From: an uncultured Alphaproteobacteria bacterium
Lineage (GTDB): Bacteria > Pseudomonadota > Alphaproteobacteria > HIMB59 > GCA-002718135
Direction of reading: 5' to 3'
Assembly (NCBI GenBank): GCA_902595425.1
Contig: CACJPV010000010.1
Coordinates: 1-35,366 of the forward strand
DNA: 35,366 nt
This document shows, piece after piece, positions 7,979 through 15,626 of the stretch (position 1 is the stretch's first letter; each line of letters opens with the position of its first letter). Both the position numbers and the translations under genes were made by a program. Below the pieces are notes generated by a model. It did not search any database. It was not told the DNA's origin and was given only the letters and a program-made list of their open reading frames with translations.

Positions 7979-9109
7979 ATGATTAAAAATAGATTTGTAA
8001 AATCAGTAGTTTTAGAAGCAAAAGGAAAATTATCATTAAAAAGTTTTCCTTATCCAGAATTAAAAAAAGATTGCGCTATCATTCGTATGGAACATTCTGG
8101 CATTTGTGGAACTGATAAGCATTCGTTTGAAGGTTTTTTTCATCAAAAAGGTGGAAGGCCTATCCCTTTACCAGTTATTCAAGGACACGAAAACGTTGGT
8201 ATTATAGAAGAAATTAATGGAGAACTGTTAGATCATGATGGCAATATATTAAAAATAGGCGATAGAGTTGTTCCCGCTCCTAATATTTCCTGTGGTAAAT
8301 GTTTTGCCTGCAGAAATAATCGACCTTATTACTATTGTGATTGCAAACTAGATTACGGTAATAACATTGGGGCAGGTGAGCCTCCTCATATTTTTGGAGG
8401 ATGGAGTGAATATTTATATATTCTTCCTGGCAGTCATTTATTTAAATACCCAGACACATTGGATCCTAAATTTGGAACTTTTATAGAACCTCTATCTGTC
8501 ACTGGATGTTTAGATAAAGCTCGTCAATGGTCATCTGAATGGGAACCATTTAGAAGTGGTGATACTGTAGTTATTTTGGGTACAGGACCTATTGGATTAT
8601 TTCATTTAATAAAAGCAAATCTGATGGGGGCAGGAAAAATTATTTCCATTGATCCATATAAATTTAGAACATCATTGGCTCAAGAATTTGGTGCAACTGA
8701 AACTGTTACAAGTAATGATAGAGAAGAAATAAAAGATAACATTAAAAAATTAACAAATAATGTTGGTGCAGATTTAGTAGTTGATTGTTCAGGTGTTTCT
8801 GAAGGTTTTACTATAGCTTTGGAATTAATACGTGAGGGTGGAATGGTATTAGAAGTAGGGATATTTTCTAATTCACATGATATTTCTATAAATCCTCACT
8901 CACATATACTTGAGAAAAGTGCAAGAATAATAGGGATAGGTGGTGACGATATTTCTCAGTATTATCCATCAATAAAATTACTTGAAAGAAATATTGATAA
9001 ATTACCATGGAAAAAAATTATATCACATGAATTTAACATAAATAATGTTCATGAAGCAATGGATATTGCTATGAGTGACAAATCAATGAAAGTTCTCCTA
9101 AATCCATAA
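7979..9109 (+). CDS. Zinc-dependent alcohol/polyol dehydrogenase (MDR superfamily)
   Basis: A 376-residue medium-chain dehydrogenase/reductase oxidising an alcohol or sugar with NAD(P). Catalytic-zinc residues are in GICGTDKH (Cys43) and QGHE (His70, Glu71). The structural zinc is bound by a four-cysteine cluster CGKCFACRNNRPYYYC near residue 104-119. The Rossmann motif is LGTGPIG (near residue 200), followed by IISID, whose terminal acid favours NAD over NADP. The subfamily resembles threonine/sorbitol/glucose dehydrogenases but has an unusual GEPPHIFGGWSEYLYI segment and is somewhat long. Substrate not assigned. The second TGGCAC element lies 69 bases upstream. No obvious Shine-Dalgarno precedes the ATG. 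Confidence 0.9.
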   Translation: MIKNRFVKSVVLEAKGKLSLKSFPYPELKKDCAIIRMEHSGICGTDKHSFEGFFHQKGGRPIPLPVIQGHENVGIIEEINGELLDHDGNILKIGDRVVPAPNISCGKCFACRNNRPYYYCDCKLDYGNNIGAGEPPHIFGGWSEYLYILPGSHLFKYPDTLDPKFGTFIEPLSVTGCLDKARQWSSEWEPFRSGDTVVILGTGPIGLFHLIKANLMGAGKIISIDPYKFRTSLAQEFGATETVTSNDREEIKDNIKKLTNNVGADLVVDCSGVSEGFTIALELIREGGMVLEVGIFSNSHDISINPHSHILEKSARIIGIGGDDISQYYPSIKLLERNIDKLPWKKIISHEFNINNVHEAMDIAMSDKSMKVLLNP

Positions 9110-9195
9110 TTATTTATTATTTATTATTAATTTTTAATATAGCTAAAATTTATATTTAGATTAGTTTACAATTCTAATATTGAAAGGAATTTAAT

Positions 9196-9492
9196 ATGAG
9201 CAAGTATGCAATCTATACAAAGTGGTATTGGAAACATGGTTTAGCTTCAACTGAAGAAATCCAGAATGGAATGAAAGAAAATCTGTTAGGTAAAACAAAA
9301 GCAGATGACATAATTTGGTGGAAAATTGATGATAATCATCATCAATCTGTAATTATATTTTCATCAGAAGAATTGGCTAGAGCTGAAAATGAACAAAGAC
9401 AAGCAATGAGAGAGAAAACATCAAGCGAAAGCAATATTACTATGGTTGAAGAATTTATGGGACCAGTATTATCTCAGCTTAGCTCTTTATAG
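9196..9492 (+). CDS. Small soluble protein, possibly a dimeric alpha/beta-barrel fold (98 aa)
   Basis: A 98-residue protein with a clear AAAGGAA Shine-Dalgarno before ATG. The alternation of strand (KYAIYTKWYW), helix (TEEIQNGMKE), strand (DIIWWKI, HQSVIIFSS) and helix (EELARAENEQRQAMRE) resembles ferredoxin-like dimeric alpha/beta-barrel proteins, but no catalytic signature is recognised. It ends 4 bases from the convergent metzincin-like gene. Function unknown. Confidence 0.65.
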   Translation: MSKYAIYTKWYWKHGLASTEEIQNGMKENLLGKTKADDIIWWKIDDNHHQSVIIFSSEELARAENEQRQAMREKTSSESNITMVEEFMGPVLSQLSSL

Positions 9493-9496
9493 TTTT

Positions 9497-10471
9497 TTAT
9501 TGTGTTAGATAATTACTATCTTTAAGATCAAAACAATTTTCATTTTTATGATTATAGTAATCATCATTATTGAAATCTAAATATTTGTTTCCAGATACTT
9601 GATACAGGATGTCCTCTTTGCTATCCACAACATGATTTTTGCTTTTATCTAAATTTTTTCCACATGCTGAAGGCGCACCTAAAGTATGAAGTATTTCATG
9701 CAAGATAGTTACTTCTGCATCACCAAATATTAAATCATTTAAATCATTTAGATGATCATTTTTTGTGCAAGTAAATATTTTTTTATTATTTTTTAAAATA
9801 ATATCGTTTCCAACATTTTTTTTAAAAGGTGAAGATGTGAAATAGACAGCAACTTGACCATTATATCTTGATTTACCGCATATATCATAATTTAAATATT
9901 TTCTTTTCTCCCAACCTTCAAAAAAAACAATGAATTTTTTATTATTATAATTATTAAATATATCTTGATTGATACTAATAATATTCTCTACTTTTTCAGA
10001 AACATCTGTCTCATCATCAGATCCATTATATTTTTTAGAATTGATAAACCAGTTCATTGATTTATTTACGCGAAGAAATGTTACATCAATATTGCCATCA
10101 GAGGTTTTATCAAAATTAATTTGTTGGTTTAATGATTTATTTTGAAACCAAGTATTAATAGCAAGTAAAGAAGATTGTATTTTTAAGTTTATATCAAGTT
10201 TTCTATCTTCTCTCTCACATGGTAATAAAAAAATTGTATGTATTTGATTTTCAAATTCACCTAAATCTTTTTTATCTTTAAAAGATCTCCCATCAATCTT
10301 GTCTTCCTCATGAATTACAAGTTGTAATTCTTCAATATCATTACACGAATCTGGCAATTCAGGTTTTGGCACCAGATATTTCCAATTTTCATTAATCACT
10401 TGTAAATAGATGACAAAAGCTAATACCACTAAAAAAAAGCCAATCATGGGAATAACAAAATATCGATGCAT
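9497..10471 (-). CDS. Membrane-anchored metzincin-like zinc metalloprotease
   Basis: A 324-residue protein with a single N-terminal hydrophobic helix (about residues 4-25) that should anchor it in the membrane with the rest in the periplasm. The zinc motif HEILHTLGA (His258, Glu259, His262) is of the HExxHxxG metzincin type. The usual third histidine two residues after the glycine is absent; instead a later NHVVD (His280), after Cys270, is the probable third ligand, an arrangement I recall from other secreted bacterial metalloproteases with the order HExxHxxGA...C...HV.D...LY. About eight cysteines in the exported part suggest disulfides. Substrate unknown. It starts about 80 bases before the next minus-strand gene end, so it may share its transcript. 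Confidence 0.7.
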   Translation of the reverse strand: MHRYFVIPMIGFFLVVLAFVIYLQVINENWKYLVPKPELPDSCNDIEELQLVIHEEDKIDGRSFKDKKDLGEFENQIHTIFLLPCEREDRKLDINLKIQSSLLAINTWFQNKSLNQQINFDKTSDGNIDVTFLRVNKSMNWFINSKKYNGSDDETDVSEKVENIISINQDIFNNYNNKKFIVFFEGWEKRKYLNYDICGKSRYNGQVAVYFTSSPFKKNVGNDIILKNNKKIFTCTKNDHLNDLNDLIFGDAEVTILHEILHTLGAPSACGKNLDKSKNHVVDSKEDILYQVSGNKYLDFNNDDYYNHKNENCFDLKDSNYLTQ

Positions 10472-10552
10472 AACTTAATATTTATAGTTATTTAATTTAT
10501 TATCTATTAAATATCTTATAATTAACAGAAGTTAACTTCTATTCTCAATTCA

Positions 10553-11017
10553 CTAATGACAAGCAATGTTATATTTTTTTAAGCGATAATAATTATAAGG
10601 CCACGGAGTTAAAAATCCAGCAAGTAGCATAATAGGTATTATCCACCATGTAAGTTTAGCGCCACCCATAATTATCCAATCAACAGAATTCATCGCTACT
10701 TCCATTGATATCATAGATATTAAACTCATACCTATGGCAGTTCTAAATGCTTTGCTTACAATCATTTGCCTTGATAAAACGACAGTCTCTAAAATAATAC
10801 TAGTGAGAATACCATTGATGATAGCTAAAATCATAATGTATAGAGTAGGCCAAGGTATACTTGTTAGTTGAAAATATAGTATTGTGCCAAAGTCACCAAT
10901 ACTACATCCAAGTAAACACCATGCAGTATTTTTAGCACTTCTTTTCCAAGTATGTTTGCATTTCCAATGAAAGAGAGGTTTTATTTTAGAATTATTGCTT
11001 GTAATTGTTTGCTGCAT
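10553..11017 (-). CDS. DUF4396-like membrane protein (154 aa)
   Basis: A 154-residue inner-membrane protein. The HTWKRSAKNTAWCLLGCSIGDFGTI segment, with a basic approach to a WCLLGCSIGD motif, matches my recollection of the DUF4396 family; four hydrophobic segments follow at about residues 37-52, 60-84, 92-106 and 122-138, and the protein ends in the family-like TPWPYNYYRLKKY. Family function is unknown. Conserved Cys/His residues near the first helix suggest metal binding as one possibility. Neighbours on the same strand are an NTF2-like protein upstream and the metzincin-like protein downstream. Confidence 0.7.
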   Translation of the reverse strand: MQQTITSNNSKIKPLFHWKCKHTWKRSAKNTAWCLLGCSIGDFGTILYFQLTSIPWPTLYIMILAIINGILTSIILETVVLSRQMIVSKAFRTAIGMSLISMISMEVAMNSVDWIIMGGAKLTWWIIPIMLLAGFLTPWPYNYYRLKKYNIACH

Positions 11018-11079
11018 GAGGCTTCTTGTTATTATATTTACTATCGATTTAGTGTTAATTTTTAATATTTAAATGATAA

Positions 11080-11403
11080 TTATTTCGGCATTTCAGTAGC
11101 ACCAGTTTCAGATCGAATAATCCTTCCATCTTTAATAGTATAAATAACCATTACAGCTTGTCTCGACCCATCTTTGAATGTAACGAAACTGTGCGCTACG
11201 CCAATTTCATCATTTTCATAAATTATTCTGTTATTTTCAGATTTGGGTGCATCATCACTCATAAACCATGTTGATAAAACATCTCTTCCTATTTCTTCAC
11301 CAGTTGAATGTTTGACCCACACAAAATCTTCATGCATAACTTCATTAAATTTATCTAAATCTTTATTTTCTTCAGCATCCCATAGCTTTTGTATTACAGA
11401 CAT
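11080..11403 (-). CDS. NTF2-like (SnoaL-type) protein, 107 aa
   Basis: A 107-residue protein with the cone-shaped NTF2-like fold signature: helical WDAEENKDLDKFNEVMHEDFVW at the N-terminus, then strands GVAHSFVTFKDG, QAVMVIYTIKDGRIIRSE. The order helix-strands with WxxxEx...DFVWV and DGRIIRSE is typical of SnoaL/nuclear transport factor 2 family members, which act as small hydrolases, isomerases or binding proteins. The ATG is preceded by TAGGAGAAG, a strong Shine-Dalgarno. Probably first gene of the minus-strand group with the DUF4396-like and metzincin-like genes. Function cannot be refined. Confidence 0.75.
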   Translation of the reverse strand: MSVIQKLWDAEENKDLDKFNEVMHEDFVWVKHSTGEEIGRDVLSTWFMSDDAPKSENNRIIYENDEIGVAHSFVTFKDGSRQAVMVIYTIKDGRIIRSETGATEMPK

Positions 11404-11476
11404 TTTCTTCTCCTATATTTATTAAAGTAATTATATAATTGTTGTTCAATATGTAAATAAATTATATTGTTTTCTT

Positions 11477-11605
11477 ATGCAGTTTAGAAATTTTTCAAAT
11501 TTAGGTTGGCAAGTATCTGATTTAAATGAAATAGGTCAAGTAATGTCACAAATTAATTCAATTTATGTTGAAATGATTAAAGAAGACATTCATTATCGAT
11601 GGTAA
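11477..11605 (+). pseudogene. Possible aldo/keto reductase N-terminal remnant (42 codons)
   Basis: A 42-codon frame from ATG 11477 to TAA 11603-11605. Its start MQFRNFSNLGWQVSDL resembles the N-terminus of aldo/keto reductases (pattern MxYRxxGxxGxxVSxIGxG), after which similarity stops and the frame ends where a 300-residue enzyme should continue. No Shine-Dalgarno. Best read as a decayed remnant; a genuine small peptide or chance similarity remains possible. Confidence 0.35.
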
Positions 11606-11618
11606 TAATTTTTTAATA

Positions 11619-11696
11619 ATGAGAAATAATTCACTCCTTTTAATTGCAATAGTTTTGTTATTTATTGGAATATTATTATTTATTATTTCAACCTAA
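11619..11696 (+). CDS. Possible tiny membrane peptide (25 aa)
   Basis: ATG at 11619 opens a 25-residue frame: MRNNS followed by about 18 strongly hydrophobic residues and a short end, so a single membrane helix. There is no Shine-Dalgarno and it overlaps the 3' end of the convergent methyltransferase gene by 9 bases. In DNA this T-rich, such frames arise by chance. Confidence 0.2.
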   Translation: MRNNSLLLIAIVLLFIGILLFIIST

Positions 11697-12476
11697 AATT
11701 TTTTTTGCTCTGAAATGACCAGGTCTGTGCTCACCAATTTCTAAAACACCAATTAATTTTTTCCAAATATCAATTGCACCAATAGTTTCTTCTAAACCAA
11801 GTACATCAAGAACTTTTTGGTAAAGTGGGCCTTCAATATCTTCTAATTCTTTTTTTGCTTTTTTTAAGTACCAATCATGACGGTCTTTGGTTACAATATC
11901 AGTAAAGTTGTTTTCTTGAAGTAATTCTTTGTACTTTTCTAGAGAGCACATTAGCATATCAAGACCTTCTGCATCTATATATTCTTGCATTTGTTTTGAT
12001 GGTGGTTTGTCATCCATGCGCATCCAGTCACTTACCACAATTAAACCATCAGGTTTTAATATTCGGTGAACATCTTTTAATAATGCTTCTTTATCAGGAA
12101 TGTGTAAAAAAGCTTCTTTACTAAAGATCATATCAAATGACTCATCTTCATAATTAAGTGGTCCTGGATTTATTTGCTTAAAAATTGAGACATCTTGAAG
12201 ATTATTTTTTACAGCTAACTGATTTGCTGTTTGAATAACAAGTGGCTCAGGATCTATTCCCTCGACTGATTTAACATTATATTTTTTTAGTAAATGAAAA
12301 GCAGCGCCACCACAACCACAACCAATATCAAGCACAGTTTTGTTTTCAGCATTTACACCAGACATTATTTCATCAATTTCATCGGTACCACCAGGAGAAA
12401 GAAAACCTTCACCCCAAACAACTTTTAATAAATTAAGTTGCTTTGGTCCGTAATGTCCTTCGTCTGTTAAGCTCAT
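11688..12476 (-). CDS. SAM-dependent methyltransferase, phosphoethanolamine/glycine-N-methyltransferase-like
   Basis: A 262-residue class I methyltransferase. Motif I is VLDIGCGCGG (about residues 48-57), motif II-like acid in GIDPEP, motif post-I FDMIFSKEAFLHIPDKEALL and RILKPDGLIVVSDW, all standard. The N-terminal YGPKQLNLLKVVWGEGFLSPGG closely follows the substrate-side signature of phosphoethanolamine and related N-methyltransferases (VFGxGxxSxGG), suggesting a small amine or phospho-amine acceptor and a role in choline, betaine or lipid head-group synthesis. This refinement is inference. It starts 3 bases after the stop of an SMR-like membrane protein, so the two are probably co-transcribed. 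Confidence 0.82.
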   Translation of the reverse strand: MSLTDEGHYGPKQLNLLKVVWGEGFLSPGGTDEIDEIMSGVNAENKTVLDIGCGCGGAAFHLLKKYNVKSVEGIDPEPLVIQTANQLAVKNNLQDVSIFKQINPGPLNYEDESFDMIFSKEAFLHIPDKEALLKDVHRILKPDGLIVVSDWMRMDDKPPSKQMQEYIDAEGLDMLMCSLEKYKELLQENNFTDIVTKDRHDWYLKKAKKELEDIEGPLYQKVLDVLGLEETIGAIDIWKKLIGVLEIGEHRPGHFRAKKILG

Positions 12477-12479
12477 ATT

Positions 12480-12806
12480 TTAATTCTTTCCCATTAAATT
12501 TACTAAGACAACGCCAATAATGATAAAAATCAACCCTATAAAAGCATAAAAGTTAGGCCATTGATTGAAACGTAAAATACCTAGAATAGTTGTTGCAATA
12601 ATACATAATCCAGCAAACGTTGCATATGTGTAACCAGCAGATATTGTTTTCATTACTTGTGACAAACAATACATACAAAGAATAATTGTTATTGCACTTA
12701 ATAGTGAAGGTAATAGTTTTGTAAAACCAGCTGCTTCTTTTGCAAAAATATTTGATGCAGTGCCAAGTGCTACTGCAACAATCATAAATGCATAAGTAAT
12801 AAGCAT
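12480..12806 (-). CDS. SMR-family-like small membrane transporter lacking the catalytic glutamate
   Basis: A 108-residue protein with four hydrophobic helices, matching the small multidrug resistance (EmrE/QacE) family in length and layout: GTASNIFAKEAAGFTKLLPSL, ISAGYTYATFAGL, and the final AFIGLIFIIIGVVLVNLMGK. The frame extends upstream to an ATG at 12881 (and 12926), but those would add a non-family N-terminus and reach or overlap the divergent gene; the ATG at 12806 gives the family's usual length. The essential helix-1 glutamate (Glu14 of EmrE) aligns with Val12 here and Trp63 with Phe, so proton-coupled drug export of the usual type is unlikely. Coupled to the methyltransferase gene 3 bases downstream; export of a methylated amine is one guess. 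Confidence 0.7.
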   Translation of the reverse strand: MLITYAFMIVAVALGTASNIFAKEAAGFTKLLPSLLSAITIILCMYCLSQVMKTISAGYTYATFAGLCIIATTILGILRFNQWPNFYAFIGLIFIIIGVVLVNLMGKN

Positions 12807-12881
12807 AATAAATTTTAAATCTTCTATTGTAGTAGTCAAATCATATTTAGTATAATTAATAATAATTTCTAAAGAAAACAT

Positions 12882-13649
12882 ATGACCTATAATTTTAATA
12901 ATGCAATAATTAGAAAACCTAATCAAAGTATACAGAATGGATTAAGTTCACAAAATTTGCATCCTCAGTATGAAATCGTATTAGAAGAACATACCAACTA
13001 TGTAAAAGCAATTAAAGAAGCTGGTTTAAAAATTAACTTATTAGAACCATTGGAAGAATATCCTGATAGTATATTTGTAGAAGATCCAGCGATTATTTAT
13101 CAATCTAATATCATTATATTAAATCCGGCTGATCTCAGTAGAAACGGTGAAAAAAATATTATAGAAAATGAAGTAAAACATTTTTTTGATAATATTTTAT
13201 TTGTTGAAAATGGATTTATTGAAGGCGGCGATATTTTAAATATCAATAATCATTTTATTATTGGTCTCTCAGAAAGAACAAATAAATTGGGTGCAGAAAA
13301 TTTATCAATAATACTTAAAAAACTTGGTGCTACAGTTGAGATATGCAAAACACCAAATGATATTCTTCATTTTAAATCTGAATGCAGTGTAATAGATGAT
13401 GAGGTAATATTAGTAAGCTACAAAATGGCAAAATTAGATTATTTAAAATCAAATTATAACTTAATTGAATTACCAATAGGAGAAGAGGGGGCATCCAACT
13501 CTCTTAGAATAAACGACAAATTATTACTTCCTGATGGTTTTGTTAAAGCTGAAGAGATTTTATCTAAAAAATATAATATTATAAAAGTGAAAGTTGATGA
13601 AATTGCAAAAGTTGATGCTGGATTAAGTTGCATGAGTTTAAGATGGTGA
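12882..13649 (+). CDS. Dimethylargininase (DDAH), arginine deiminase superfamily
   Basis: A 255-residue enzyme hydrolysing N-omega-methylated arginines to citrulline and methylamines. The catalytic set fits the Pseudomonas dimethylargininase almost position for position: nucleophile Cys250 in KVDAGLSCMSLRW, His163 in ILHFKSECS, Glu114 in EGGDIL, and Asp62 in the PDSIFVED guanidino-binding loop. Length matches. Whether it prefers free arginine derivatives cannot be told, but the close fit favours dimethylargininase over arginine deiminase (about 400 residues). The ATG at 12882 abuts a possible minus-strand ATG at 12881 for the SMR-like gene. Released dimethylamine or citrulline could serve as nitrogen source. 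Confidence 0.9.
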   Translation: MTYNFNNAIIRKPNQSIQNGLSSQNLHPQYEIVLEEHTNYVKAIKEAGLKINLLEPLEEYPDSIFVEDPAIIYQSNIIILNPADLSRNGEKNIIENEVKHFFDNILFVENGFIEGGDILNINNHFIIGLSERTNKLGAENLSIILKKLGATVEICKTPNDILHFKSECSVIDDEVILVSYKMAKLDYLKSNYNLIELPIGEEGASNSLRINDKLLLPDGFVKAEEILSKKYNIIKVKVDEIAKVDAGLSCMSLRW

Positions 13650-13729
13650 AATATTATTTAATTTGTTGTTGAGTGTTGTGATTATGTCTGGGCGTTTATA
13701 TTTACTTTTTAAAGTTTGATATATGAAAT

Positions 13730-15562
13730 CTATTGAATGTATCCCTTTTTAAGTTTTAGGGACATATCCTTAAAAATTGAACTTAATTTTTTTACACTAA
13801 ATTTATTAGTTCTATCATAAAGATAAACACCGTTTGTTTCTTGTTCAACGTCGGTTAGTTGCGTATAACAGAAACCTTGTATGTGATGTGTTTTTAAAAC
13901 GACTTCAGTGAGTTTTTCCATACGTTCATAAACCTCTTTTATAGTCTTTGGTCTTACTTTATCTCCATGGCCCCAGGATTTAATTTTCTTTCTCAATTTA
14001 ATTGGAAGCCACCAAACTCCTCCATATTCATCAATGATATACGGTTCATTTTTGTAACTTGTCTCAAAGTGAGGAAAGTTTCTATAAACACCTTTTTTGG
14101 GGTTAAGAGCTTTTTTTAATAATTCAGGAATAGGTTCATAATGATGCACCGTCCAAATATCAGTTTTTTGGTGTTGATAACCACTTGTTTCATTTACAGG
14201 TCGTGTGGGATCAATTTTTTTAGTAATATTGTAAGCTTTGCGCATTAAGCTTTTGTGTTGCGCATTACATTCAAGCGTATTTGTTTCATTAAAAGGTGTC
14301 CATGTAATAATTGAAGGGTGATTTTTTAAATAATGAACTATTCTTGGCCATTCTTGCATAAATGATACTTCAGAAGCTTTTGCATTCTCATTTAATCCCC
14401 AATTTGGAAATTCGGCCCATGTTAAATAACCAAGTTTATCAGCCCAATAATGAAAACGGTCTTCAAAAACTTTCTCGTGCAATCTTGCACCATTAAACCC
14501 TGCTTTAATTGATAAAAGAATATCATTTTTTAAATCTTTATCTGAAGGTGCAGTCCATATACCTTTAGGATAAAATCCTTGATCAAGGACAAGACGTTGA
14601 TAAAGCAGTTTCCCATTAAGATAAATTTTATTTCTTTTTATTTCTATTGATCGCATACCCCCGTAACTTTTTACAACATCACAGGTTTTATTATCCTTAT
14701 CAATTAAGGTAAATGTAAAATCATAAAGATTAGGTTGACCTACAGACCAAATTTTTGGTTTATTAATTTTAATAGAAAATTTTTTATTTTTTGTTGATAG
14801 TATTGTTGAGTTTATTTTTTTATTTTTATATGAAATATCAACTTTTAAATTTCCAATAATGTTTGATGAGTATTCAGGTAAAAATATAAAACTTGATGAT
14901 TTTAAATTAGGTCGAATGGTAATATTTTTTATATGATGTTGATCAACAGCTTCTAACCAAACTGTTTGCCATATACCAGTTGTACGTGTATAAAAACAAC
15001 CCCAAGAATGCTTATGCGGAGATTGTTTTCCCCTAGGTTGAGTTCTTTTTTTGTTAAGAGCCCATTTTTTAATTAATTTCTCATTATCAAATGTTCCATC
15101 TCCAAAGTACCAAGGAGTAGGACCAACACTGCCCTGACATCTTTTATCTATAACGTAAACTTTTAAATCATTAATTTTATTATCAATAACTGCAGAAGTA
15201 ATATCAATATTAAAAGGAGTTGATCCTCCTATATTAGTGCCAACTTTCTTTTTATTAACAAAAACTGACGATTGATAATCAACACCACCAAAGTGTAATA
15301 ATATTTTTTTATTTTTCCATGATTTAGGAATATAAAAAGATTTTTGATAATACATTTCTTGAATAAAATCAGTATGTCCAATTCCAGATAATTTACTTTC
15401 AGGACAAAATGGTACATTAATTGTTTTTGAAAATTTTTTTTTATTTAATTGTGATTTTGAAAAACCTTTAATATTTTTTGAAAATTCACACGACCATTTT
15501 CCATTAAGATTAAGCCAATCTTTTCTGTTAAAAATAGGTCTCGGATGTTCTTTTCTCAGCAT
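13730..15562 (-). CDS. Glycoside hydrolase family 2 (beta-galactosidase/glucuronidase-like)
   Basis: A 610-residue glycosidase with the GH2 layout: N-terminal jelly-roll (HPRPIFNRKDWLNLNGKW at residues 6-23 to about 205), immunoglobulin-like middle (about 210-305) and TIM-barrel (about 310-600). The acid/base is Glu426 in WTPFNE and the nucleophile Glu512 in IIDEYGG. No signal peptide is seen, so it is cytoplasmic and should cleave an imported oligosaccharide or glycoside. It is shorter than LacZ and closer in size to beta-glucuronidases. It follows the sugar-binding-protein gene on the same strand across a perfect 12-bp hairpin, and belongs to the LacI-controlled locus. Confidence 0.9.
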   Translation of the reverse strand: MLRKEHPRPIFNRKDWLNLNGKWSCEFSKNIKGFSKSQLNKKKFSKTINVPFCPESKLSGIGHTDFIQEMYYQKSFYIPKSWKNKKILLHFGGVDYQSSVFVNKKKVGTNIGGSTPFNIDITSAVIDNKINDLKVYVIDKRCQGSVGPTPWYFGDGTFDNEKLIKKWALNKKRTQPRGKQSPHKHSWGCFYTRTTGIWQTVWLEAVDQHHIKNITIRPNLKSSSFIFLPEYSSNIIGNLKVDISYKNKKINSTILSTKNKKFSIKINKPKIWSVGQPNLYDFTFTLIDKDNKTCDVVKSYGGMRSIEIKRNKIYLNGKLLYQRLVLDQGFYPKGIWTAPSDKDLKNDILLSIKAGFNGARLHEKVFEDRFHYWADKLGYLTWAEFPNWGLNENAKASEVSFMQEWPRIVHYLKNHPSIITWTPFNETNTLECNAQHKSLMRKAYNITKKIDPTRPVNETSGYQHQKTDIWTVHHYEPIPELLKKALNPKKGVYRNFPHFETSYKNEPYIIDEYGGVWWLPIKLRKKIKSWGHGDKVRPKTIKEVYERMEKLTEVVLKTHHIQGFCYTQLTDVEQETNGVYLYDRTNKFSVKKLSSIFKDMSLKLKKGYIQ

Positions 15563-15587
15563 AAATATATCAATATTAAAGTTAATT

Positions 15588-15616
15588 AATGGAGGTGTTA
15601 TAAGAACACCTCCATT
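15588..15616 (-). terminator. Perfect 12-bp hairpin between binding-protein and glycosidase genes
   Basis: AATGGAGGTGTT (15588-15599) and AACACCTCCATT (15605-15616) form a perfect 12-bp stem with a 5-base loop, 10 bases after the binding-protein stop codon. On the transcribed minus strand it is not followed by a clean T tract (ATTAATT), so it looks more like a partial terminator or mRNA-stabilising hairpin that keeps the upstream binding-protein transcript more abundant than the glycosidase, as in other sugar ABC operons. Confidence 0.75.
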
Positions 15617-15626
15617 TTATAAAAAA

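Noticed and set aside
9196..9492. Assigning the 98-aa protein to the ABM family
   Set aside because: The predicted strand-helix order is similar, but no ABM sequence signature is visible, so only a fold-level suggestion is made.
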